From: Auanema rhodensis
Lineage: Eukaryota > Nematoda > Chromadorea > Rhabditida > Rhabditidae
DNA: 64,000 bases
Assembly: GCA_964057225.1 (NCBI GenBank)
Contig: OZ059898.1
Location: 310,001 to 374,000 of the forward strand
Direction of reading: 5' to 3'
This document shows, piece after piece, positions 1-11,263 of the stretch (within the stretch, counting starts at the first letter, position 1; the number at the start of each line of letters is the position of its first letter). Made by a program: the position numbers and the translations under genes. Under the pieces are notes generated by a model. The model did not search any database. It worked only from the letters and a program-made list of their open reading frames with translations, and was not told the origin of the DNA.

Positions 1-185
1 ACGTGTACATTTAATTAGCATAAATTAAAGTTCACGTAAATTTCAAAGTCATGGTTACCATGCACCAATATCAATAAAAATTTGTTTTTAGACTAATATG
101 GACATGGGGAATCTAATTTTGAAAACCGCATCTCTTTATCTTTCACGTGAAGCGAGTTACATACCGAGTGCACATCACGTGTACA

Positions 186-205
186 TTTAATTAGCATAAA
201 TTAAA
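186..205. repeat. Inverted repeat within the monomer (7-bp arms), example
   Basis: Arms TTTAATT (monomer 10-16) and AATTAAA (23-29) are perfect reverse complements around the 6-base spacer AGCATA. The element recurs in nearly every monomer. Variants in it (TTTGATT, CAATTAATT, TAGCTTAAA, TAGAATAAA, AATTGAAG) break single pairs and mark HOR families. It could extrude as a small hairpin. That is inference. Confidence 0.85.
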
Positions 206-225
206 GTTCACGTAAATTTCAAAGT

Positions 226-238
226 CATGGTTACCATG
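226..238. repeat. CATGGT-T-ACCATG dyad in the monomer, example
   Basis: Six-base perfect arms flank a single central T (monomer 50-62). The three-state polymorphic site at 63-65 begins directly after its right arm. In the 51.7-64 kb HOR a 2-bp AT insertion (TCATATGG) extends the left side, and at 27681 and 33843 the dyad is destroyed by a template-switch-like event. Confidence 0.85.
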
Positions 239-251
239 AACCAATATCAAT

Positions 252-265
252 AAAAATTTGTTTTT
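252..265. repeat. A5-TTTG-T5 dyad in the monomer, example
   Basis: AAAAA (monomer 76-80) and TTTTT (85-89) flank the 4-base loop TTTG. This is the most A/T-tract-rich part of the unit, of the kind that bends DNA. Variants AAAATGTTG (for example near 5709, 6061, 9757, 13629, 23837) and AAAATTATTTTT (39151) mark particular copies. Confidence 0.75.
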
Positions 266-319
266 AGACTAATATGGACATGGGGAATCTAATTTTGAAA
301 ACCGCATCTCTTTATCTTT

Positions 320-325
320 CACGTG
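320..325. other. CACGTG palindrome A (monomer positions 144-149), example
   Basis: It sits in the perfect 10-bp palindrome TTCACGTGAA (monomer 142-151), present in nearly every monomer; exceptions include CACATGAAG near 62548, CACGTCAAG near 40272 and CACGTAAAG near 54449. CACGTG is the core bound by many bHLH and bZIP proteins (E-box/G-box). Binding here is not shown by the sequence. A second CACGTG follows 32 bp downstream. Confidence 0.85.
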
Positions 326-349
326 AAGCGAGTTACATACCAAGTGCAC

Positions 350-357
350 ATCACGTG
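350..357. other. ATCACGTG element B at the chosen monomer junction, example
   Basis: This 8-mer spans monomer positions 174-176 and 1-5 and recurs once per monomer. It fits the consensus RTCACRTG of CDEI, the Cbf1-binding element of budding-yeast point centromeres. An 8-mer match is weak evidence by itself, and this array is not a yeast point centromere. Rare copies lose it: CATGTGTAC at about 1231 and 2111, CACATGTAC at about 12321, CACGAGTAC at about 50954 and 62754. A copy near 36256 has lost the ATC but keeps CACGTG. Confidence 0.7.
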
Positions 358-703
358 TACATTTAATTAGCATAAATTAAAGTTCACGTAAATTTCAAAG
401 TCATGGTTACCATGCACCAATATCAATAAAAATTTGTTTTTAGACTAATATGGACATGGGAATCTAATTTTGGAAACCGCATCTCTTTATCTTTCACGTG
501 AAGCGAGTTACATACCAAGTGCACATCACGTGTACATTTAATTAGCATAAATTGAAGTTCACGTAAATTTCAAAGTCATGGTTACCATGAACCAATATCA
601 ATAAAAATTTATTTTTAGACTAATATGGACATGGGGAATCTAATTTTGAAAACCGCATCTCTTTATCTTTCACGTGAAGCGAGTTACATACCAAGTGCAC
701 ATC

Positions 704-2463
704 ACGTGTACATTTAATTAGCATAAATTAAAGTTCACGTAAATTTCAAAGTCATGGTTACCATGAACCAATATCAATAAAAATTTGTTTTTAGACTACT
801 ATGGACATGGGGAATCTAATTTTGAAAACCGCATCTCTTTATCTTTCACGTGAAGCGAGTTACATACCAAGTGCACATCACGTGTACATTTAATTAGCAT
901 AAATTAAAGTTCACGTAAATTTCAAAGTCATGGTTACCATGCACCAATATCAATAAAAATTTGTTTTTAGACTAATATGGACATGGGGAATCTAATTTTG
1001 AAAACCGCATCTCTTTATCTTTCACGTGAAGCGAGTTACATACCAAGTGCACATCACGTGTACATTTAATTAGCATAAATTAAAGTTCACGTAAATTTCA
1101 AAGTCATGGTTACCATGCACCAATATCAATAAAAATTTGTTTTTAGACTAATATGGACATGGGGAATCTAATTTTGAAAACCGCATCTCTTTATCTTTCA
1201 CGTGAAGCGAGTTACATACCAAGTGCACATCATGTGTACATTTAATTAGCATAAATTAAAGTTCACGTAAATTTCAAAGTCATGGTTACCATGCACCAAT
1301 ATCAATAAAAATTTGTTTTTAGACTAATATGGACATGGGGAATCTAATTTTGAAAACCGCATCTCTTTATCTTTCACGTGAAGCGAGTTACATACCAAGT
1401 GCACATCACGTGTACATTTAATTAGCATAAATTAAAGTTCACGTAAATTTCAAAGTCATGGTTACCATGAACCAATATCAATAAAAATTTGTTTTTAGAC
1501 TAATATGGACATGGGGAATCTAATTTTGAAAACCGCATCTCTTTATCTTTCACGTGAAGCGAGTTACATACCAAGTGCACATCACGTGTACATTTAATTA
1601 GCATAAATTAAAGTTCACGTAAATTTCAAAGTCATGGTTACCATGAACCAATATCAATAAAAATTTGTTTTTAGACTACTATGGACATGGGGAATCTAAT
1701 TTTGAAAACCGCATCTCTTTATCTTTCACGTGAAGCGAGTTACATACCAAGTGCACATCACGTGTACATTTAATTAGCATAAATTAAAGTTCACGTAAAT
1801 TTCAAAGTCATGGTTACCATGCACCAATATCAATAAAAATTTGTTTTTAGACTAATATGGACATGGGGAATCTAATTTTGAAAACCGCATCTCTTTATCT
1901 TTCACGTGAAGCGAGTTACATACCAAGTGCACATCACGTGTACATTCAATTAGCATAAATTAAAGTTCACGTAAATTTCAAAGTCATGGTTACCATGCAC
2001 CAATATCAATAAAAATTTGTTTTTAGACTAATATGGACATGGGGAATCTAATTTTGAAAACCGCATCTCTTTATCTTTCACGTGAAGCGAGTTACATACC
2101 AAGTGCACATCATGTGTACATTTAATTAGCATAAATTAAAGTTCACGTAAATTTCAAAGTCATGGTTACCATGCACCAATATCAATAAAAATTTGTTTTT
2201 AGACTAATATGGACATGGGGAATCTAATTTTGAAAACCGCATCTCTTTATCTTTCACGTGAAGCGAGTTACATACCAAGTGCACATCACGTGTACATTTA
2301 ATTAGCATAAATTAAAGTTCACGTAAATTTCAAAGTCATGGTTACCATGAACCAATATCAATAAAAATTTGTTTTTAGACTAATATGGACATGGGGAATC
2401 TAATTTTGAAAACCGCATCTCTTTATCTTTCACGTGAAGCGAGTTACATACCAAGTGCACATC
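704..2463 (+). repeat. 5-monomer HOR, 880-bp unit, two copies
   Basis: Two adjacent 880-bp units (704-1583 and 1584-2463) share the monomer order AACC, CACC, CACC, CACC, AACC. They also share private variants at the same places: ACTACTATGG at about 795 and 1675, and CATGTGTAC at about 1231 and 2111, each exactly 880 bp apart. One difference is CATTCAATT in the second copy near 1944. The following monomer (2464) is CACC with GGGGGATC, so a third copy does not follow. Confidence 0.88.
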
Positions 2464-5400
2464 ACGTGTACATTTAATTAGCATAAATTAAAGTTCACGT
2501 AAATTTCAAAGTCATGGTTACCATGCACCAATATCAATAAAAATTTGTTTTTAGACTAATATGGACATGGGGGATCTAATTTTGAAAACCGCATCTCTTT
2601 ATCTTTCACGTGAAGCGAGTTACATACCAAGTGCACATCACGTGTACATTTAATTAGCATAAATTAAAGTTCACGTAAATTTCAAAGTCATGGTTACCAT
2701 GAACCAATATCAATAAAAATTTGCTTTTAGACTAATATGGACATGGGGAATCTAATTTTGAAAACCGCATCTCTTTATCTTTCACGTGAAGCGAGTTACA
2801 TACCGAGTGCACTTCACGTGTACATTTAATTAGCATAAATTAAAGTTCACGTAAATTTCAAAGTCATGGTTACCATGAACCAATATCAATAAAAATTTGT
2901 TTTTAGACTAATATGGACATGGGGAATCTAATTTTGAAAACCGCATCTCTTTATCTTTCACGTGAAGCGAGTTACATACCAAGTGCACATCACGTGTACA
3001 TTTAATTAGCATAAATTAAAGTTCACGTAAATTTCAAAGTCATGGTTACCATGAACCAATATCAATAAAATTTTGTTTTTAGACTAATATGAACATGGGG
3101 AATCTAATTTTGAAAACCCCATCTCTTTATCTTTCACGTGAAGCGAGTTACATACCAAGTGCACATCACGTGTACATTTAATTAGCATAAATTAAAGTTC
3201 ACGTAAATTTCAAAGTCATGGTTACCATGCACCAATATCAATAAAAATTTGTTTTTAGACTAATATGGACATGGGGAATCTAATTTTGAAAACCGCATCT
3301 CTTTATCTTTCACGTGAAGCGAGTTACATACCAAGTGCACATCACGTGTACATTTAATTAGCATAAATTAAAGTTCACGTAAATTTCAAAGTCATGGTTA
3401 CCATGCACCAATATCAATAAAAATTTGGTTTTAGACTAATATGGACATGGGGAATCTAATTTTGAAAACCGCATCTCTTTATCTTTCACGTGAAGCGAGT
3501 TACATACCAAGTGCACATCACGTGTACATTTAATTAGCATAAATTAAAGTTCACGTAAATTTCAAAGTCATGGTTACCATGAACCAATATCAATAAAAAT
3601 TTGTTTTTAGACTAATATGGACATGGGGAATCTAATTTTGAAAACCGCATCTCTTTATCTTTCACGTGAAGCGAGTTACATACCAAGTGCACATCACGTG
3701 TACATTTAATTAGCATAAATTAAAGTTCACGTAAATTTCAAAGTCATGGTTACCATGAAGCAATATCAATAAAAACTTGTTTTTAGACTAATATGGACAT
3801 GGGGAATCTAATTTTGAAAACCGCATCTCTTTATCTTTCACGTGAAGCGAGTTACATACCAAGTGCACATCACGTGTACATTTAATTAGCATAAATTAAA
3901 GTTCACGTAAATTTCAAAGTCATGGTTAACATGAACCAATATCAATAAAAATTTGTTTTTAGACTAATATGGACATGGGGAATCTAATTTTGAAAACCGC
4001 ATCTCTTTATCTTTCACGTGAAGCGAGTTACATACCAAGTGCACATCACGTGTACATTTAATTAGCATAAATTAAAGTTCACGTAAATTTCAAAGTCATG
4101 GTTACCATGAACCAATATCAATAAAAATTTGTTTTTAGACTAATATGGACATGGGGAATCTAATTTTGAAAACCGCATCTCTTCATCTTTCACGTGAAGC
4201 GAGTTACATACCAAGTGCACATCACGTGTACATTTAATTAGCATAAATTAAAGTTCACGTAAATTTCAAAGTCATGGTTACCATGAACCAATATCAATAA
4301 AAATTTGTTTTTAGACTAATATGGACATGGGGAATCTAATTTTGAAAACCGCATCTCTTTATCTTTCACGTGAAGCGAGTTACATACCAAGTGCACATCA
4401 CGTGTACATTTAATTAGCATAAATTAAAGTTCACGTAAATTTCAAAGTCATGGTTACCATGAACCAATATCAATAAAAATTTGTTTTTAGACTAATATGG
4501 ACATGGGGAATCTAATTTTGAAAACCGCATCTCTTTATCTTTCACGTGAAGCGAGTTACATACTAAGTGCACATCACGTGTACATTTAATTAGCATAAAT
4601 TAAAGTTCACGTAAATTTCAAAGTCATGGTTACCATGAAGCAATATCAATAAAAATTTATTTTTAGACTAATATGGACATGGGGAATCTAATTTTGAAAA
4701 CCGCATCTCTTTATCTTTCACGTGAAGCGAGTTACATACCAAGTGCACATCACGTGTACATTTAATTAGCATAAATTAAAGTTCACGTAAATTTCAAAGT
4801 CATGGTTACCATGAAGCAATATCAATAAAAATTTGTTTTTAGACTAATATGGACATGGGGAATCTAATTTTGAAAACCGCATCTCTTTATCTTTCACGTG
4901 AAGCGAGTTACATACCAAGTGCACATCACGTGTACATTTAATTAGCATAAATTAAAATTCACGTAAATTTCAAAGTCATGGTTACCATGAACCAATATCA
5001 ATAAAAATTTGTTTTTAGACTGATATGGACATGGGGAATCTAATTTTGAAAACCGCATCTCTTTATCTTTCACGTGAAGCGAGTTACATACCAAGTGCAC
5101 ATCACGTGTACATTTAATTAGCATAAATTAAAGTTCACGTAAATTTCAAAGTCATGGTTACCATGAACCAATATCAATAAAAATTTGTTTTTAGACTAAT
5201 ATGGACATGGGGAATCTAATTTTGAAAACCGCATCTCTTTATCTTTCACGTGAAGCGAGTTACATACCAAGTGCACATCACGTGTACATTTAATTAGCAT
5301 AAATTAAAGTTCACGTAAATTTCAAAGTCATGGTTACCATGAACCAATATCAATAAAAATTTGTTTTTAGACTAATATGGACATGGGGAATCTAATTTTG

Positions 5401-7215
5401 AAAACCGCATCTCTTCATCGTTCACGTGAAGCGAGTTACATACCAAGTGCACATCACGTGTACATTTAATTAGCATAAATTAAAGTTCACGTAAATTTCA
5501 AAGTCATGGTTACCATGCACCAATATCAATAAAAATTTGTTTTTAGACTAATATGGACATGGGGAATCTAATTTTGAAAACCGCATCTCTTTATCTTTCA
5601 CGTGAAGCGAGTTACATACCAAGTGCACATCACGTGTACATTTAATTAGCATAAATTAAAGTTCACGTAAAATTCAAAGTCATGGTTACCATGAACCAAT
5701 ATCAATAAAATGTTGTTTTTAGACTAATATGGACATGGGGAATCTAATTTTGAAAACCGCATCTCTTTATCTTTCACGTGAAGCGAGTTACATACCAAGT
5801 GCACATCACGTGTACATTTAATTAGCATAAATTAAAGTTCACGTAAATTTCAAAGTCATGGTTACCATGAAGCAATATCAATAAAAATTTGTTTTTAGAC
5901 TAATATGGACATGGGGAATCTAATTTTGAAAACCGCATCTCTTTATCTTTCACGTGAAGCGAGTTACATACCAAGTGCACATCACGTGTACATTTAATTA
6001 GCATAAATTAAAGTTCACGTAAAATTCAAAGTCATGGTTACCATGAACCAATATCAATAAAATGTTGTTTTTAGACTAATATGGACATGGGGAATCTAAT
6101 TTTGAAAACCGCATCTCTTTATCTTTCACGTGAAGCGAGTTACATACCAAGTGCACATCACGTGTACATTTAATTAGCATAAATTAAAGTTCACGTAAAT
6201 TTCAAAGTCATGGTTACCATGAACCAATATCAATAAAAATTTGTTTTTAGACTAATATGGACATGGGGAATCTAATTTTGAAAACCGCATCTCTTTATCT
6301 TTCACGTGAAGCGAGTTACATACCAAGTGCACATCACGTGTACATTTAATTAGCATAAATTAAAGTTCACGTAAAATTCAAAGTCATGGTTACCATGAAC
6401 CAATATCAATAAAAATTTGTTTTTAGACTAATATGGACATGGGGAATCTAATTTTGAAAACCGCATCTCTTTATCTTTCACGTGAAGCGAGTTACATACC
6501 AAGTGCACATCACGTGTACATTTGATTAGCATAAATTAAAGTTCACGTAAATTTCAAAGTCATGGTTACCATGAAGCAATATCAATAAAAATTTGTTTTT
6601 AGACTAATATGGACATGGGGAATCTAATTTTGAAAACCACATCTCTTTATCTTTCACGTGAAGCGAGTTACATACCAAGTGCACATCACGTGTACATTTA
6701 ATTAGCATAAATTAAAGTTCACGTAAATTTCAAAGTCATGGTTACCATGAACCAATATCAATAAAAATTTGTTTTTAGACTAATATGGACATGGGGAATC
6801 TAATTTTGAAAACCGCATCTCTTTATCTTTCACGTGAAGCGAGTTACATACCAAGTGCACATCACGTGTACATTTAATTAGCATAAATTAAAGTTCACGT
6901 AAATTTCAAAGTCATGGTTACCATGAAGCAATATCAATAAAAATTTGTTTTTAGACTAATATGGACATGGGGAATCTAATTTTGAAAACCGCATCTCTTT
7001 ATCTTTCACGTGAAGCGAGTTACATACCAAGTGCACATCACGTGTACATTTAATTAGCATAAATTAAAGTTCACGTAAATTTCAAAGTCATGGTTACCAT
7101 GCACCAATATCAATAAAAATTTGTTTTTAGACTAATATGGACATGGGGAATCTAATTTTGAAAACCGCATCTCTTTATCTTTCACGTGAAGCGAGTTACA
7201 TACCAAGTGCACATC
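2464..7215 (+). repeat. Mixed satellite monomers without a clear local HOR
   Basis: There are 27 monomers in perfect 176-bp phase. A TACTAAG monomer ends at 4575 and is followed by AAGC, AAGC, AACC with AAAATTC (near 4956), AACC, then AACC with TTCATCG (about 5411). This is an early version of the cassette that dominates 16-24 kb. From 5.6 to 6.5 kb AAAATTC/AAAATGTTG copies alternate with others. The TTTGATT then CCACATC pair first appears at 6524 and about 6638. No gene, promoter or foreign segment is seen. Confidence 0.85.
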
Positions 7216-9503
7216 ACGTGTACATTTAATTAGCATAAATTAAAGTTCACGTAAATTTCAAAGTCATGGTTACCATGAACCAATATCAATAAAAATTTGT
7301 TTTTAGACTAATATGGACATGGGGAATCTAATTTTGAAAACCGCATCTCTTCATCTTTCACGTGAAGCGAGTTACATACCAAGTGCACATCACGTGTACA
7401 TTTAATTAGCATAAATTAAAGTTCACGTAAATTTCAAAGTCATGGTTACCATGCACCAATATCAATAAAAATTTGTTTTTAGACTAATATGGACATGGGG
7501 AATCTAATTTTGAAAACCGCATCTCTTCATCTTTCACGTGAAGCGAGTTACATACCAAGTGCACATCACGTGTACATTTAATTAGCATAAATTAAAGTTC
7601 ACGTAAATTTCAAAGTCATGGTTACCATGAACCATTATCAATAAAAATTTGTTTTTAGACTAATATGGACATGGGGAATCTAATTTTGAAAACCGCATCT
7701 CTTTATCTTTCACGTGAAGCGAGTTACATACCAAGTGCACATCACGTGTACATTTAATTAGCATAAATTAAAGTTCACGTAAATTTCAAAGTCATGGTTA
7801 CCATGAAGCAATATCAATAAAAATTTGTTTTTAGACTAATATGGACATGGGGAATCTAATTTTGAAAACCGCATCTCTTTATCTTTCACGTGAAGCGAGT
7901 TACATACCAAGTGCACATCACGTGTACATTTAATTAGCATAAATTAAAGTTCACGTAAATTTCAAAGTCATGGTTACCATGCACCAATATCAATAAAAAT
8001 TTGTTTTTAGACTAATATGGACATGGGGAATCTAATTTTGAAAACCGCATCTCTTTATCTTTCACGTGAAGCGAGTTACATACCAAGTGCACATCACGTG
8101 TACATTTAATTAGCATAAATTAAAGTTCACGTAAATTTCAAAGTCATGGTTACCATGCACCAATATCAATAAAAATTTGTTTTTAGACTAATATGGACAT
8201 GGGGAATCTAATTTTGAAAACCGCATCTCTTTATCTTTCACGTGAAGCGAGTTACATACCAAGTGCACATCACGTGTACATTTAATTAGCATAAATTAAA
8301 GTTCACGTAAATTTCAAAGTCATGGTTACCATGAACCAATATCAATAAAAATTTGTTTTTAGACTAATATGGACATGGGGAATCTAATTTTGAAAACCGC
8401 ATCTCTTTATCTTTCACGTGAAGCGAGTTACATACCAAGTGCACATCACGTGTACATTTAATTAGCATAAATTAAAGTTCACGTAAATTTCAAAGTCATG
8501 GTTACCATGAAGCAATATCAATAAAAATTTGTTTTTAGACTAATATGGACATGGGGAATCTAATTTTGAAAACCGCATCTCTTTATCTTTCACGTGAAGC
8601 GAGTTACATACCAAGTGCACATCACGTGTACATTTAATTAGCATAAATTAAAGTTCACGTAAATTTCAAAGTCATGGTTACCATGAAGCAATATCAATAA
8701 AAATTTGTTTTTAGACTAATATGGACATGGGGAATCTAATTTTGAAAACCGCATCTCTTTATCTTTCACGTGAAGCGAGTTACATACCAAGTGCACATCA
8801 CGTGTACATTTAATTAGCATAAATTAAAATTCACGTAAATTTCAAAGTCATGGTTACCATGAACCAATATCAATAAAAATTTGTTTTTAGACTAATATGG
8901 ACATGGGGAATCTAATTTTGAAAACCGCATCTCTTTATCTTTCACGTGAAGCGAGTTACATACCAAGTGCACATCACGTGTACATTTAATTAGCATAAAT
9001 TAAAGTTCACGTAAATTTCAAAGTCATGGTTACCATGAACCAATATCAATAAAAATTTGTTTTTAGACTAATATGGACATGGGGAATCTAATTTTGAAAA
9101 CCGCATCTCTTCATCGTTCACGTGAAGCGAGTTACATACCAAGTGCACATCACGTGTACATTTAATTAGCATAAATTAAAGTTCACGTAAATTTCAAAGT
9201 CATGGTTACCATGCACCAATATCAATAAAAATTTGTTTTTAGACTAATATGGACATGGGGAATCTAATTTTGAAAACCGCATCTCTTTATCTTTCACGTG
9301 AAGCGAGTTACATACCAAGTGCACATCACGTGTACATTTAATTAGCATAAATTAAAGTTCACGTAAATTTCAAAGTCATGGTTACCATGAACCAATATCA
9401 ATAAAAATTTGTTTTTAGACTAATATGGACATGGGGAATCTAATTTTGAAAACCGCATCTCTTTATCTTTCACGTGAAGCGAGTTACATACCAAGTGCAC
9501 ATC
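7216..9503 (+). repeat. 13-monomer segment, left copy of a dispersed duplication
   Basis: It matches 11264-13551 at an offset of exactly 4048 bp (23 x 176). Shared order: AACC with TTCATCT, CACC with TTCATCT, ACCATTATC, AAGC, CACC, CACC, AACC, AAGC, AAGC, AACC with AAAATTC, AACC with TTCATCG, CACC, AACC. Upstream the next monomers differ (CACC versus AACC), and downstream AAGC is faced by AACC with AAAATGTTG. The two copies are separated by 10 monomers of other order. Confidence 0.85.
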
Positions 9504-11087
9504 ACGTGTACATTTAATTAGCATAAATTAAAGTTCACGTAAATTTCAAAGTCATGGTTACCATGAAGCAATATCAATAAAAATTTGTTTTTAGACTAAT
9601 ATGGACATGGGGAATCTAATTTTGAAAACCGCATCTCTTTATCTTTCACGTGAAGCGAGTTACATACCAAGTGCACATCACGTGTACATTTAATTAGCAT
9701 AAATTAAAGTTCACGTAAAATTCAAAGTCATGGTTACCATGAACCAATATCAATAAAATGTTGTTTTTAGACTAATATGGACATGGGGAATCTAATTTTG
9801 AAAACCGCATCTCTTTATCTTTCACGTGAAGCGAGTTACATACCAAGTGCACATCACGTGTACATTTAATTAGCATAAATTAAAGTTCACGTAAATTTCA
9901 AAGTCATGGTTACCATGAACCAATATCAATAAAAATTTGTTTTTAGACTAATATGGACATGGGGAATCTAATTTTGAAAACCACATCTCTTTATCTTTCA
10001 CGTGAAGCGAGTTACATACCAAGTGCACATCACGTGTACATTTAATTAGCATAAATTAAAGTTCACGTAAATTTCAAAGTCATGGTTACCATGAACCAAT
10101 ATCAATAAAAATTTGTTTTTAGACTAATATGGACATGGGGAATCTAATTTTGAAAACCGCATCTCTTCATCGTTCACGTGAAGCGAGTTACATACCAAGT
10201 GCACATCACGTGTACATTTAATTAGCATAAATTAAAGTTCACGTAAATTTCAAAGTCATGGTTACCATGCACCAATATCAATAAAAATTTGTTTTTAGAC
10301 TAATATGGACATGGGGAATCTAATTTTGAAAACCGCATCTCTTTATCTTTCACGTGAAGCGAGTTACATACCAAGTGCACATCACGTGTACATTTAATTA
10401 GCATAAATTAAAGTTCACGTAAATTTCAAAGTCATGGTTACCATGAACCAATATCAATAAAAATTTGTTTTTAGACTAATATGGACATGGGGAATCTAAT
10501 TTTGAAAACCGCATCTCTTTATCTTTCACGTGAAGCGAGTTACATACCAAGTGCACATCACGTGTACATTTAATTAGCATAAATTAAAGTTCACGTAAAT
10601 TTCAAAGTCATGGTTACCATGAAGCAATATCAATAAAAATTTGTTTTTAGACTAATATGGACATGGGGAATCTAATTTTGAAAACCGCATCTCTTTATCT
10701 TTCACGTGAAGCGAGTTACATACCAAGTGCACATCACGTGTACATTTAATTAGCATAAATTAAAGTTCACGTAAAATTCAAAGTCATGGTTACCATGAAC
10801 CAATATCAATAAAATGTTGTTTTTAGACTAATATGGACATGGGGAATCTAATTTTGAAAACCGCATCTCTTTATCTTTCACGTGAAGCGAGTTACATACC
10901 AAGTGCACATCACGTGTACATTTAATTAGCATAAATTAAAGTTCACGTAAATTTCAAAGTCATGGTTACCATGAACCAATATCAATAAAAATTTGTTTTT
11001 AGACTAATATGGACATGGGGAATCTAATTTTGAAAACCACATCTCTTTATCTTTCACGTGAAGCGAGTTACATACCAAGTGCACATC
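8976..11087 (+). repeat. 6-monomer HOR, 1056-bp unit, two copies
   Basis: Two adjacent units (8976-10031 and 10032-11087) share the order AACC with TTCATCG, CACC, AACC, AAGC, AACC with AAAATTC plus AAAATGTTG, and AACC with CCACATC. The TTCATCG marks lie at 9111 and 10167, and the CCACATC marks at 9981 and 11037, each 1056 bp apart. The unit begins inside the left copy of the 13-monomer duplication, so exchanges have overlapped. Confidence 0.87.
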
Positions 11088-11263
11088 ACGTGTACATTTA
11101 ATTAGCATAAATTAAAGTTCACGTAAATTTCAAAGTCATGGTTACCATGAACCAATATCAATAAAAATTTGTTTTTAGACTAATATGGACATGGGGAATC
11201 TAATTTTGAAAACCGCATCTCTTTATCTTTCACGTGAAGCGAGTTACATACCAAGTGCACATC

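Larger units (their letters stand above)
177..352 (+). repeat. Representative satellite monomer (176 bp, consensus-like)
   Basis: This copy matches the consensus I derived and sets monomer coordinates used in the other entries (position 1 is the A of ACGTGTAC; add 176 for window coordinates). The main polymorphic site is positions 63-65, just after the ACCATG: three common states read GCACC, GAACC and GAAGC, with a rare GTACC. Other recurrent diagnostic sites are position 13 (A/G, TTTGATT), 30 (G/A, AAAATTC), the AAATTTC/AAAATTC site near 40, 113-122 (CTAATTTTGA variants), 128-129 (CCGC, CCAC, CCGT, CCTC, ATCGC), 137 and 141 (TTTATCT, TTCATCT, TTCATCG) and 164 (TACCAAG/TACTAAG). The unit has no long open frame: 176 is not a multiple of 3, and stops occur in every frame of the consensus. 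Confidence 0.97.
1..703 (+). repeat. First four monomers, including one 175-bp copy
   Basis: These are monomers of states CACC, AACC, CACC and AACC at site 63-65. The third (353-527) has lost one G from the GGGG run (ATGGGAATC) and carries TTTTGGAAACC. The fourth carries AATTGAAG and TTTATTTTT. The first monomer begins exactly at base 1 with ACGTGTAC, but this reflects only the phase I chose. Confidence 0.9.

Noticed and set aside
177-352. Relation to the Arabidopsis 178-bp centromere repeat because of the ATATGGAC stretch
   Set aside because: The unit length is close and a short ATATGGAC-like string is shared as I recall it, but I see no longer similarity. Eight bases in a 176-bp AT-rich unit are not evidence of homology.
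350-357. A yeast point centromere built on the ATCACGTG (CDEI) match
   Set aside because: No CDEII/CDEIII arrangement, and a point centromere would not be a 64-kb satellite array. Kept only as a possible bHLH-binding site.
4942-5124. 60-residue open frame on the minus strand starting MLIKC
   Set aside because: It is a reading of the satellite itself. In ordinary monomers this frame has a TAG stop at the reverse complement of GACTAATATGG. Here the single change to GACTGATATGG turns it into CAG. No start context, no conserved frame (176 is not a multiple of 3), and no sign of selection.
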